DNA from: Clostridium sp. 'White wine YQ'
Lineage (GTDB): Bacteria > Bacillota > Clostridia > Clostridiales > Clostridiaceae
Assembly: GCF_028728205.1 (NCBI RefSeq)
Contig: NZ_JAQYUU010000003.1
Coordinates: 124,001 to 188,000 of the forward strand
Direction: 5' to 3'
Length of the DNA stretch: 64,000 nt
Shown here: positions 1 to 8,736 of the stretch, one piece after another
Layout: each line of letters begins with the position of its first letter
Numbering within the stretch: position 1 is the stretch's first letter
Made by a program: the position numbers and the translations under genes
Notes under the pieces: generated by a model
The model's database searches: none
Seen by the model: only the letters and a program-made list of their open reading frames with translations
Told to the model about the DNA's origin: nothing

Positions 1-731
1 TTCATAGTTTGTCCTATTTCAACTATCTTACCGCTGTTCATTACTGCAATTCTATCGCATAAATGTTTTACAACCTTCAAGTCATGAGAAATAAACAGAT
101 AAGTAAGTTTCAATTCTTTTCTCAAGTTTTCTAAAAGATTAAGTATTTGTCCTTGTATTGATACATCTAATGCTGAAACTGGCTCATCACATATTATGAA
201 ACTTGGTCTTGTTGCTATAGCTCTTGCGATTCCTATTCTCTGTCTCTGCCCCCCACTCATTTGATGCGGATACTTGTATTTATCACTTTCAGACAACTCT
301 ACTAGGTTAAGTAACCTTATTACCTCACTATCTAGTCCTGAATTATCTACTATCTTATGAAGTCTTAAAGGCACCTTTAATAACTCATCAATTGTCATCA
401 GAGGATCTAATGTCCCTTGACTTGCTTGAAAAATAATTTGCAATTCCTTTCTCAAGCCTCTCATAACATCATCATTTATCTTTGTTAAGTCCATGTTCTT
501 ATAAATTATTTTACCTTCATCAGCTTTTATAAGATTTAGTATTAATGACGCCGTTGTACTTTTACCACATCCACTTTCACCAATAAGTCCTAAAGATTCT
601 CCTTCTTTAATTTCAAAACTCACATCATTTACTGCTTTAATGAGATTCTTCTTAGCAAAAATATTTTTCTTTACAATATAGTGTTTTGACAGGTTTTTGA
701 TTGTTATTAAATCTCTACTTTCTCTATTCAA
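1..731 (-). CDS. Oligopeptide ABC transporter ATP-binding protein, OppF-type (3' end outside window)
   Basis: Cytoplasmic ATPase subunit that would power uptake through the two permeases encoded upstream in the same operon. About 243 codons are visible and the C-terminus lies beyond the left edge. Translation shows a Walker A GESGCGKS, a Q-loop FQASQGTLDP typical of the Opp/Dpp family, the signature MSGGQRQR, a Walker B IICDEP and the H-loop ISHD, so the ATPase core is intact. No ATG is available near the 5' end. A TTG at 729-731, preceded by AGGTGA, overlaps the end of the previous gene by 8 bases and is the best start. That overlap suggests translational coupling with the OppD-like partner. 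Substrate cannot be told from the ATPase. Confidence 0.85.
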   Translation of the reverse strand, partial: MNRESRDLITIKNLSKHYIVKKNIFAKKNLIKAVNDVSFEIKEGESLGLIGESGCGKSTTASLILNLIKADEGKIIYKNMDLTKINDDVMRGLRKELQIIFQASQGTLDPLMTIDELLKVPLRLHKIVDNSGLDSEVIRLLNLVELSESDKYKYPHQMSGGQRQRIGIARAIATRPSFIICDEPVSALDVSIQGQILNLLENLRKELKLTYLFISHDLKVVKHLCDRIAVMNSGKIVEIGQTM

Positions 732-1701
732 AAATATCACCTGTATCGTTTAAAATACATCTTACCTTTCTGTCATCTATATTTCTCACCTTTGGTATTC
801 CTTCTAGGCACTTAGAATTTTTATACTTGCATCTTTCATAAAATGGACATTGATTTTTAAATTCATCGGGAATAGGCGTTTTCCCCGTAAGAGAATATAA
901 TTCTTTATCATTATTATCTAAGGATTCTACACAATTTATTAGTTCTTTAGTATATGGATGAAGGGGATTGGTAAGTATGTCCTTGGTTGTACCTTCCTCC
1001 ATAACTAATCCACCATACATTACAACTACCCTATTACATATATATCTAACTACATCAAAATCATGAGTAATTATAATTATTGACGATTCATCCTTTATAT
1101 TTATATCTTTTAAAAGGTCTAACACCTTTTTTTGTAATGAAGCATCTATTGCGGCTGTTGGTTCATCTGCAATTATTATCTCTGGGGAGCAAAGGGTACT
1201 CATTGTAATAAGCACTCTTTGACAAAGTCCCCCACTTAACTGCCAGGGAAACATATTATAAACAACCTCAGCATTGTCAATTCCAACCTTTTTCATTGCC
1301 GTTATTATTTTATTTTTGTCATTGTTCTCCCCATGAACCTTTAAAACTTCCCTAAGTTGCTTGCCCACCCTTTTATATGGGTTCAGTGCTACGCTAGCAT
1401 CTTGAAATATATAGGATATTCTTTTCCCACGTATTTTACGCATATCTTTTTCACTTAGTTTAATGAGTTCAGTATTATCAAAAATAATACTTCCTCCATC
1501 TATTCGAAAATCAGAATCTTGCGTTAATCTAAGTACTGAAGATGCAGTTACTGTCTTACCACTTCCCGATTCACCTAGTATACCTAGAATCTCTCCTTTG
1601 TTAAGCTGAATATCCACTCCTCTAATTACTTGAACGAATCCATTATTAGCTTTAAAAGAGAGCATTAGTCCACTAATATTAAGAATTGTATTATTATTCA
1701 T
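724..1701 (-). CDS. Oligopeptide ABC transporter ATP-binding protein, OppD-type
   Basis: Second ATPase of the Opp/Dpp-like transporter, 325 residues, normal for OppD/DppD. Walker A GESGSGKT is at residues 43-50, the Q-loop around 100, the signature LSGGLCQRV at 155-163, Walker B IIIADEP at 175-181 and the switch histidine at 213. The C-terminal oligopeptide-transporter extension has Cys 285, 291 and 298 in a CPFYERC context. This matches the cysteine-rich tail of the family, which in some members binds an iron-sulfur cluster. The gene lies 15 bases after the permease-fusion gene and overlaps the OppF-like gene. The heterodimeric ATPase is therefore complete, while no conventional substrate-binding protein is seen in the window. 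Confidence 0.88.
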   Translation of the reverse strand: MNNNTILNISGLMLSFKANNGFVQVIRGVDIQLNKGEILGILGESGSGKTVTASSVLRLTQDSDFRIDGGSIIFDNTELIKLSEKDMRKIRGKRISYIFQDASVALNPYKRVGKQLREVLKVHGENNDKNKIITAMKKVGIDNAEVVYNMFPWQLSGGLCQRVLITMSTLCSPEIIIADEPTAAIDASLQKKVLDLLKDINIKDESSIIIITHDFDVVRYICNRVVVMYGGLVMEEGTTKDILTNPLHPYTKELINCVESLDNNDKELYSLTGKTPIPDEFKNQCPFYERCKYKNSKCLEGIPKVRNIDDRKVRCILNDTGDIFE

Positions 1702-1716
1702 CGACTCACATCCAAA

Positions 1717-3957
1717 CTAATAATTTATATTTGAAATAGAAGATACTAAGGTCTTTACGAAATTCTTTTCAATTGTATCTTTTCCTATCTCATTATTATT
1801 TTCTTTATTTAACAGCAATATTGTTGGTACAGCCCCTTTATAATACATAACTTCTTTAGAATTAGGACCTTTTTCTATTATTTCACTAACTTTTTTCTTA
1901 CTTATATTAGATTCAACTATCATATTATTTTTCTTTATCTTTGATTCAAATTCATGATTAAATGCCCAAGAAAAATACTTTGTTACAGAAATTTGTTGTG
2001 AATTAATAACCACAGTATTTCCATTAACATTCATATTAGTTAGATCAATATTTAAAACAGTTTTATTCAGTAAAACAAGAGGATTGTCTACATATTTCTT
2101 CACTCCTGAATACTCCTCTGTTAGATTACCATCCCAAAATGCAATTATTATACTTCTTCCTTGATTATTATTGTCCTGGTACAATTTTTTTGCCGTCTCA
2201 ATAAGCATTTTCATTTTTTCCATGATATTCTTTCTATCATCAGAAAAATAATTGTACCCCATACTTATCATTATATATTCATTTGATAAATTAGGATTTT
2301 TTCCTGGCAAGACTCCTATTACATTTCTTCCATTACCTGTTAAGGTACATGCTTTAAGATTAATCTCTATTTCAGTATCGTTCTCCAAAGACTTAGAAGC
2401 TTCCTTTGTTATATATATTAAAGAGTCGCCTGTTATCTTGCTACTCATAGCAGAAGGCAAGGTATCATTAGTATTTAATACATCTATAACTCCTAATGCT
2501 TTTGATTTTTCTTTTATATTATTTGAAAATTCTTTAATAGCTTCTCTAGAATAGGTTTGTTCGTCAAATAGCACTAGTTTATTATCAAATATCCCATAGT
2601 CCTTTAGATTAAACATATCCACTGAATCACCCTTAAATATTTGCCCTTTTAATGAATAATCCTTATAATCTAATAGCGCAAAGTCTTTGCCAAAGACCAA
2701 CTTATTTGATTCTTCTCCATTTTTTATTGTGAAAGAATACTCTTTAGCAGAATTTAACTTATCTACATCATAGGTTTGAATATAATCTTGTCCAATTGGC
2801 TGAAACCCAGCTTCTTTTAAGGACTCTTTTAGATTATCAGCAGTATATTTTGCCTCTTCGCTACCTATTAATACTTGATTCTTAAATTCCCAACTCATTA
2901 TCTTTGCTGCTTGTTTTTTAGTTGCTTGATCCTTATAATATCCAATACCTATATTTGATATAAATAACAAAAGTATTCCCGCAATTACTACCCCTGCTGC
3001 CTTTTTAAATTTCTTCTTTTTATCTTTTAATATAACTGAAGACCCTAGCTTCTTTCTAGAAAACATTTCTCTTAAGCCTTCTCCAAATAAGTTAAAACTA
3101 AATATACTAATAAAAAATGCTACTGCAGGAGAAAACACCATCCAAGGAGCTGCACTTATATATGCAATTGATGATGATATCATACTTGCCCACTCTGGCT
3201 CCACGCTTATGTTTAAGGTCTTTCCTCCATCTAATAAAATTCTTATATTCCCTACATAAGCTCCAAAAAGGCCCAATTCCATAATCATAGAAAGAGCTAA
3301 TGCCATCTCCATAAATATAAGCACTATAAGCTCTGGTGAAAGATGTGGTAATACATTTTTAACTGCAATTAATATATTACTTTTCCCTATTGCTCTTTCT
3401 CCTGTAATAAAAGGCTTGGATAATATGTTTTCAACTCTCTCTCTTACCAGTCCTGCTACCTTACCAAAGCCCACTATAGTAAGCACAATCACAAAGGCTA
3501 ATATAGATTGTTCCTTGAATAAACCTAAGAAAAAGCTTATTCCTAAAACAAGAATACTTATAATTAATGCTGGAATTGCACTAAATACTAAATTAAACAA
3601 ACTTATTATAGATTTACATAGATTATTCCCAAATCCTGCTGCTATACCCAAGGGAATCGCAATTAGGAATCTACCCAATACAACTAAAATTCCTATTTCC
3701 AAAGTAAGTCTAGTTCCGTAAACTAGTAAGCTTAATTCATCTCTTCCCAATTGATCTGTCCCTAGTATATTTTCCTTTGATGGCGAGAATGGCGCCCCTT
3801 GAATCGATATTGATGCACCACTTTTCTGAGCTGTTGTTTTAATTCCCTCTATCGCATATGGATTATAATGGGTAACCTTTTCTGGAAAAGCAACAAGAAT
3901 TAAGATAACTGCTATTATTATTCCTCCGATTATTAGAGGTAAGTTAAGCTTTTTCAT
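1717..3957 (-). CDS. OppC-type permease fused to a degenerate M28-like extracellular domain
   Basis: Membrane subunit of the oligopeptide-type transporter. Ordinary OppC proteins have about 300 residues; this one has 746. Residues 1-300 carry the OppC hallmarks: an N-terminal membrane segment, LGTDQLGRD at 65-73, and an EAA loop near 187-200 that docks on the ATPases. After a further membrane segment at about 320-340 comes a domain of about 400 residues predicted to lie outside the cell. Its later part resembles M28 aminopeptidases (FWDG...SGVKKYVDNPL), but the metal-binding histidine/aspartate set and the Glu-Glu pair are absent, so catalysis is unlikely. The start follows AGGAGG by 8 bases and overlaps the preceding fusion gene by 14 bases. 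I infer that the extra domain captures or positions substrate; it could instead be regulatory. Confidence 0.72.
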   Translation of the reverse strand: MKKLNLPLIIGGIIIAVILILVAFPEKVTHYNPYAIEGIKTTAQKSGASISIQGAPFSPSKENILGTDQLGRDELSLLVYGTRLTLEIGILVVLGRFLIAIPLGIAAGFGNNLCKSIISLFNLVFSAIPALIISILVLGISFFLGLFKEQSILAFVIVLTIVGFGKVAGLVRERVENILSKPFITGERAIGKSNILIAVKNVLPHLSPELIVLIFMEMALALSMIMELGLFGAYVGNIRILLDGGKTLNISVEPEWASMISSSIAYISAAPWMVFSPAVAFFISIFSFNLFGEGLREMFSRKKLGSSVILKDKKKKFKKAAGVVIAGILLLFISNIGIGYYKDQATKKQAAKIMSWEFKNQVLIGSEEAKYTADNLKESLKEAGFQPIGQDYIQTYDVDKLNSAKEYSFTIKNGEESNKLVFGKDFALLDYKDYSLKGQIFKGDSVDMFNLKDYGIFDNKLVLFDEQTYSREAIKEFSNNIKEKSKALGVIDVLNTNDTLPSAMSSKITGDSLIYITKEASKSLENDTEIEINLKACTLTGNGRNVIGVLPGKNPNLSNEYIMISMGYNYFSDDRKNIMEKMKMLIETAKKLYQDNNNQGRSIIIAFWDGNLTEEYSGVKKYVDNPLVLLNKTVLNIDLTNMNVNGNTVVINSQQISVTKYFSWAFNHEFESKIKKNNMIVESNISKKKVSEIIEKGPNSKEVMYYKGAVPTILLLNKENNNEIGKDTIEKNFVKTLVSSISNINY

Positions 3958-6262
3958 TTTGGTTTCCTCCTAATATATTACCTCTTTTAAATGGATTAAC
4001 TATTATAGAAAGAATTTTAAATATCATATTTAAAATGAAGTAAACTATTCCTATACCAATAACCAAACATATACATGTCCAAATGTCGCCATCCTTAAAA
4101 TAACTAAATAACTGATATACAATACCTGTATACCCAAATAAATATTCTACTACAATAACATTTGACATTATTATAGTTAACACCGATGGTAAAGTTTCAA
4201 TTATTTTAATGACTACGCTTATTAGAAGATGATCTTTTAATATGCTAAAAGTTGATAATCCTTTTGCTTTTGCCGCCACTATATAATCTTTGTTTATTTC
4301 TTCTTTTACAGCTACCTGTGCCACTCTTGAAATATACGCAGTTGGAATAATTGCAAGGCAAAGTAGTGGAAGTAAGAACTGTGTAATGCTGCTATTTTCA
4401 GTTGAAATTATATTATTCTTTCTTAAATAAATAAATCCAAGCTGTATACATACTGCCACAAATACATCCGGCAAAGAAAGTACAGCAACAGGCAATAAGA
4501 AACCTGCATTTCCACTATTTTTATTTTTAAAACTACTCAAGGTTCCTATTAATGTTCCAATGAAAAATGCTAGTATTAATGAGCTCAATATTAAACCCAA
4601 ACTTTTTATAATTGAAAAGCTAATAATATAAGTTATACTAAATCCACTTAAGGTTTTACCAAACCCCTGTGTGAGAAATTCTCTTATAAACAAAATAGCA
4701 TTATGTGCTATATTGTAAATTGGATAATTCGATATATGTTCGCCACCATAGGAAACAATATCAAAGCTTTTTGGAGTATAAGCTAAAAATGATATAAAGA
4801 ACGTTGCTACACTTATTACAATAAGTATTTGTATAACCTTATCTATTATTGAAAAAGCACTTGAATAATATATAGTTTCCAGTACTTGTTCAAAAGATTT
4901 ATTTCTAGGCTTTAATCTATATACCTTCTTCAATACACTTATAACTATTGCAGCCGCTATTATTATAAGAATGAAGGCTTGTTCAGTTCCATTAAAAAGC
5001 CCATGATACCAATCTCCATAAACTTCCCTTTGAATATAACTTAAAAGTACATCCCCAAATCCATTAATTGTACTACTACTTACTTTATTAATATCAAAAT
5101 TTGCATTCCCTGCCTTGTCACCACTTAATACTATGGCTGGAATATCATTTAGGAAAAATTCTTCCCCATCAGTACCATAAATATTGCTATTCATCATAGG
5201 AGCAATACCACTTGCTGGACAATAGGCTGCTAGTTTATTCATTATAGTTTGTGCTACAGAACCGTCTGTTGACATTATAAGATTAATATCAGATCTTTCC
5301 CCCACGCTATTGAATACCAACACTTGCGTTTTCTCTAGTGGGAAGAGTGGATTATTCACATAATACTTCGAACCCTTCATCCCTTGATTAAAGCTATTCC
5401 ATACAGCAAAAATTATAGTTTTCTTTGGACTATACTTTTGCATTTTTAATGTTCTAGCTTGTTCCATAAGCATAGCAATTCCTGATGCATCCTCATCTAT
5501 ATGTGATGAAACAATTAAATATCCAGCAGTTTTATCACTTCCTTGAATCATCCCAAGAACATTTGGAGTATCTTGCATTTTAAAACTTACATCAACATTT
5601 AAATATCCATTTAGGTTCATTCCCACTGAATTACTTAAATCTTGAAATACATTTTGAGTAACAGTATATATTAGTATTGATTTTCCATTCTTTTTCTGCA
5701 TATCAAAAGAATTTTTTTGACCTATCCCATTTCCAGGAAAAATTACAGCTTTTCCACCACTTTGAGCAACATATTCTAACTTACTATCGCTTAATGGTAC
5801 AGAAGATAGAATAATGTAATTTTGTAATATTTCTTTTGGAATTGATTCTATATCTCCTTGAAGCAGATATAATTTACTATTAACATTTCCTACTCCCCCA
5901 GAACCTGTTAGTGTTTCTCTAAAGTCCTCTCCATACTTAAAGCTTTTAATTACTTTATTATCTCTATCTCTTAAACTTAGTTCTGGAGATGAATTATATA
6001 TAGGCACCATGGTTTTAAAATTTTGATAGTATGTCCCATTTTCTCCTGCGGGCTCAAGCCCTATATCTTTGAAGTATTTTTCCAAGTATTTTACTTGTCC
6101 ATCATTAGTATCTATCTTTGAAAGCTCATCTGTATTTTTATAAATATTATCACTAGTAAAAATATCTTTTTGGAAGCTGTGCTTATTAATACTAAATGCG
6201 ACTAAAACCATAATCAGTATAAGTAAAAAAAAGCCACCAAATCCTTTTACCCATTTCAGCAC
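3944..6262 (-). CDS. Degenerate M28-like extracellular domain fused to an OppB-type permease
   Basis: Partner of the OppC fusion with the reverse domain order. One membrane anchor near residues 10-25 leads to an extracellular part of roughly 400 residues with M28 peptidase features: TPNVLGMIQG, a shortened SSHIDEDASG ligand region and GSKYYVNNPL. The canonical catalytic Glu-Glu is replaced by a WNSFNQG context and the segment between the first His and Asp ligands is shortened, so it looks like a pseudo-peptidase. The C-terminal ~300 residues form an OppB-type permease with an EAA-like loop (VAAKAKGLSTFSILK). I chose the GTG at 6260-6262 because AGGAGG lies six bases before it; in-frame starts at 6277 (ATG) and 6289 (GTG) lack a ribosome site. 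The TPR gene lies immediately upstream. Confidence 0.72.
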   Translation of the reverse strand: MLKWVKGFGGFFLLILIMVLVAFSINKHSFQKDIFTSDNIYKNTDELSKIDTNDGQVKYLEKYFKDIGLEPAGENGTYYQNFKTMVPIYNSSPELSLRDRDNKVIKSFKYGEDFRETLTGSGGVGNVNSKLYLLQGDIESIPKEILQNYIILSSVPLSDSKLEYVAQSGGKAVIFPGNGIGQKNSFDMQKKNGKSILIYTVTQNVFQDLSNSVGMNLNGYLNVDVSFKMQDTPNVLGMIQGSDKTAGYLIVSSHIDEDASGIAMLMEQARTLKMQKYSPKKTIIFAVWNSFNQGMKGSKYYVNNPLFPLEKTQVLVFNSVGERSDINLIMSTDGSVAQTIMNKLAAYCPASGIAPMMNSNIYGTDGEEFFLNDIPAIVLSGDKAGNANFDINKVSSSTINGFGDVLLSYIQREVYGDWYHGLFNGTEQAFILIIIAAAIVISVLKKVYRLKPRNKSFEQVLETIYYSSAFSIIDKVIQILIVISVATFFISFLAYTPKSFDIVSYGGEHISNYPIYNIAHNAILFIREFLTQGFGKTLSGFSITYIISFSIIKSLGLILSSLILAFFIGTLIGTLSSFKNKNSGNAGFLLPVAVLSLPDVFVAVCIQLGFIYLRKNNIISTENSSITQFLLPLLCLAIIPTAYISRVAQVAVKEEINKDYIVAAKAKGLSTFSILKDHLLISVVIKIIETLPSVLTIIMSNVIVVEYLFGYTGIVYQLFSYFKDGDIWTCICLVIGIGIVYFILNMIFKILSIIVNPFKRGNILGGNQNEKA

Positions 6263-6307
6263 AATACCCCTCCTCATTTTTAATTTCACTAACTAACTTT
6301 TATTGCT

Positions 6308-7018
6308 TTATTTTATTAGATTGCTGAACTTTTCAGAATCTCTTACAGGATCAAAATCATGTTCTTCGTTCGCAGTTTCTTTTACTGCCGAATCTAATTC
6401 TATTGCTTTAGATAAGTAGTTTACTGTATTATCAACGTCCCCTTTTCTACCATATATACTTGCTATTCCATAGTAACTCCAAACATAATTTTCTACTTCC
6501 AAATCTTTGTTATACCATTCCAACGCATCTGTAAATTCTCCTTGCAACTCATACAACAAGCCTTTATTAAACATAGCATATCCATAATCAGGTTTTATTT
6601 GTAACGACTTGTCTATATCTTGCATCGCTCCACTATAATCCCTCGTATAAGCTTTTGAAATGCCTCTTACTGAATATGCTTTATAATTGCTATTATCCTC
6701 ATTTAAAATCTCATTGCATAAAGAGATTGCACTTTCATAGTCTTTTGTATAAAGCACATCTCTTGCTTTTTCTGCTTTTTCATCCAAACTCTTTTGCTTA
6801 TTTTCCGCATCTAACTTAGCTTTTGCACCTCGGTCATTATTTTCTTTAATTTCGCTAGCTTCCTTTTCCTTTAGCTGCTCCTGCACTTTATTTTGCCTAT
6901 CTAATTCCTTTTTATTATCAATACTTTGCTTTACTAAAACTCCTATAATAATTATTACTAATACACTTAATAATGCTACTTTAATTTTTCTACTTCCTGG
7001 CAACTTAATTCTAAACAT
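6308..7018 (-). CDS. Membrane-anchored TPR protein
   Basis: 236-residue protein of unknown specific role. A basic N-terminus is followed by one hydrophobic segment at about residues 13-28. A highly charged, probably coiled-coil stretch rich in Lys, Glu and Asp follows (about 30-85). The rest is three or four tetratricopeptide repeats (ALxxxxxAlxxxPdyxxAyfnrG pattern), for example around KAYSVRGISKAYTRDYSGAM. TPRs serve protein-protein contacts, and the topology suggests they lie outside the membrane. It is the first gene of the group that continues into the permease fusions, 45 bases before the next start. I infer a scaffolding or assembly role for that transporter. No strong ribosome site precedes the ATG. 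Confidence 0.75.
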   Translation of the reverse strand: MFRIKLPGSRKIKVALLSVLVIIIIGVLVKQSIDNKKELDRQNKVQEQLKEKEASEIKENNDRGAKAKLDAENKQKSLDEKAEKARDVLYTKDYESAISLCNEILNEDNSNYKAYSVRGISKAYTRDYSGAMQDIDKSLQIKPDYGYAMFNKGLLYELQGEFTDALEWYNKDLEVENYVWSYYGIASIYGRKGDVDNTVNYLSKAIELDSAVKETANEEHDFDPVRDSEKFSNLIK

Positions 7019-7095
7019 ATTTATTCTTTAGTGATGAAGAGCTCCATGTTCTCTTAGCCTCACTAAATGTTCACATCCTTCCAATTCTTTTTATG

Positions 7096-7956
7096 TTAAA
7101 CATCTAGTTTATAATAATCATAAATTGTACTTTCCTTAAAACCACATGATTTATATAATCCTAAAGCCTTATCATTTTCCGATGCAACTTCAAGTATTAT
7201 ACTATTTACATTATTTTTCAGTAATTTTTCAAGAATCAAACTCAATACTATTCTTCCATAGCCTTTTCTTCTATACTCATGCTTTATTCCAAACCCAAAT
7301 ATATATCCATCTTCCCCATCCATAGTTACCCCTATCTTTCCGATAACCTTACCTTCAAGTTCAGCAATATAAGTAGTCCTATGTTCATTATCCTCTCTAG
7401 TACCCTCTTCCTCCTCTATTTCTGGTAACCCAAAGAATTCTCTATCTAACTCTAGTAATTCTTTTTTATGCTTTATGTCTGCTTTTTTAAGTGAAACTCC
7501 CCTACTTTCAAAGCTAGGTATCTTGGATTCATTGAGCCTCATTCTATATTCAGAAAAAGAATATTTTGAACCTATTGCTTCCACAAAACCAATTCCAGAA
7601 TCAACTCTTCTTTCTGTAATTAAAAGAATTCTTTCAGTATTACCTTTCTTACAATGCTCTTTCCCCTCGAACATAAGCTCTTTAAATATACCCTTTCGTC
7701 TATAGCTAGGGTGAACCATTCCTGTAGCTTCAATTTCTTTGGGATTTGAACCAAACCCATACATCCCTAAAAATCCTATTAATTTATCATCCTCATAATA
7801 TAGAAAATCATTAACTTGATTTTTGGCTCTACTTTCAAGCATATCCCAATTAAGTTTCATATTTAATTCCTCATAAGAATTACATTCTTCCTCTAATTCT
7901 TTAATAGCTTGCAATTCCTCTTTAGTTAGTCCATTAGCCTTTATTAGTTTAAACAT
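7096..7956 (-). CDS. Tandem GNAT-family N-acetyltransferase
   Basis: 286 residues, about twice a single GNAT domain. The N-terminal half has a recognisable acetyl-CoA loop (HPSYRRKGIFKELM, about residues 82-95). The C-terminal half has a second, more canonical one (IKHEYRRKGYGRIVLSLIL) followed by the typical end NDKALGLYKSCGFKES. Acetylation of a small molecule or a protein amine is expected, but the substrate cannot be deduced. GGGG lies about ten bases before the ATG. The gene ends just before the TPR gene and starts 26 bases after the DNA glycosylase gene, so co-transcription is possible. Confidence 0.82.
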   Translation of the reverse strand: MFKLIKANGLTKEELQAIKELEEECNSYEELNMKLNWDMLESRAKNQVNDFLYYEDDKLIGFLGMYGFGSNPKEIEATGMVHPSYRRKGIFKELMFEGKEHCKKGNTERILLITERRVDSGIGFVEAIGSKYSFSEYRMRLNESKIPSFESRGVSLKKADIKHKKELLELDREFFGLPEIEEEEGTREDNEHRTTYIAELEGKVIGKIGVTMDGEDGYIFGFGIKHEYRRKGYGRIVLSLILEKLLKNNVNSIILEVASENDKALGLYKSCGFKESTIYDYYKLDV

Positions 7957-7982
7957 TAATAATACCCCTCAAATCCTAAATC

Positions 7983-8600
7983 CTATTTCTTTGATACAAA
8001 TTCATTTTCCTTTATATAGAACCTCCAAGGAAAATATCTTGCTTCCTCCGCATAGTCTATACCTATTCTTGTTGTTTCTACAATATCCCTTTTATCAATA
8101 GCTTCTCCATCTTCTACATATAATTCAGATGATGTTATTAGATCTATAAAATTGTGTTCTTTCTTAGTTATATTCATTGCTATACATAATTTTGAAGGTC
8201 CATTAGTTAACTCTTTTATTTTTCTAGTCTCTAATTCCTTATATTCTTTCTTAAACCTATTTAATGACATAAATTCTATTCCTTGAACAGGTTCTAATGC
8301 TCTTATAAGAACTCCTTCTGGAGAACCTTCTTTAAATGTAATTATGTTAAAGCACACATACATACCATAAATGCTAAAAACATAGGATATTCCTGGTTTC
8401 CCATACAAAGGTTCAACTCTAGCTGTTTTTTTGAACCCATATGCATGAGACGCTTTATCTATTGGTCCAACATAAGCTTCGGTCTCAACAATCTTTCCTT
8501 TTAATATTTGGCCATCAATTTCCCTTACTAATACTTTTCCCAAGAGCTCTTCAGATACTTGAACTGTTTCTCTAGCAAAAAATTCTCTCTCTAGCCTCAT
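7983..8600 (-). CDS. 3-methyladenine DNA glycosylase (AAG/MPG family)
   Basis: Base-excision repair enzyme that removes alkylated purines such as 3-methyladenine. The 205-residue product has the family pattern: [18 protein letters not shown] at the N-terminus, [19 protein letters not shown] containing the catalytic glutamate region, the YGMYVCFN segment that forms the DNA-intercalating wall, and TNGPSKLC. Length matches bacterial members of about 200 residues. The open frame extends 13 codons upstream, but an AAAGGAG sits six bases before the ATG at 8598-8600, so I use that start. It acts in the cytoplasm as a monomer. The next gene is transcribed in the same direction. Confidence 0.92.
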   Translation of the reverse strand: MRLEREFFARETVQVSEELLGKVLVREIDGQILKGKIVETEAYVGPIDKASHAYGFKKTARVEPLYGKPGISYVFSIYGMYVCFNIITFKEGSPEGVLIRALEPVQGIEFMSLNRFKKEYKELETRKIKELTNGPSKLCIAMNITKKEHNFIDLITSSELYVEDGEAIDKRDIVETTRIGIDYAEEARYFPWRFYIKENEFVSKK

Positions 8601-8687
8601 ATTTTCTCCTTTGCTAAATATGATTACACGTAAGAACAATCATATTTTTCAATTTAATATTATTATATATCAAATTATATTATTTAC

Positions 8688-8727
8688 CAAAAAAACTCCA
8701 AACATTTTAATATGTTTAGAGTTTTTT
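8688..8727 (-). terminator. Rho-independent terminator after the sigma/anti-sigma operon
   Basis: An imperfect hairpin pairs AAACTCCAAACAT with ATGTTTAGAGTTT across a short AT loop, and T-runs flank both sides. It lies ten bases beyond the stop of the anti-sigma-like gene. Confidence 0.75.
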
Positions 8728-8736
8728 ATGTTATTT

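Noticed and set aside
2252-3721. Plus-strand open frames inside the permease-fusion gene.
   Set aside because: They are antisense shadows of a long minus-strand gene with clear ABC permease motifs and lack ribosome sites.
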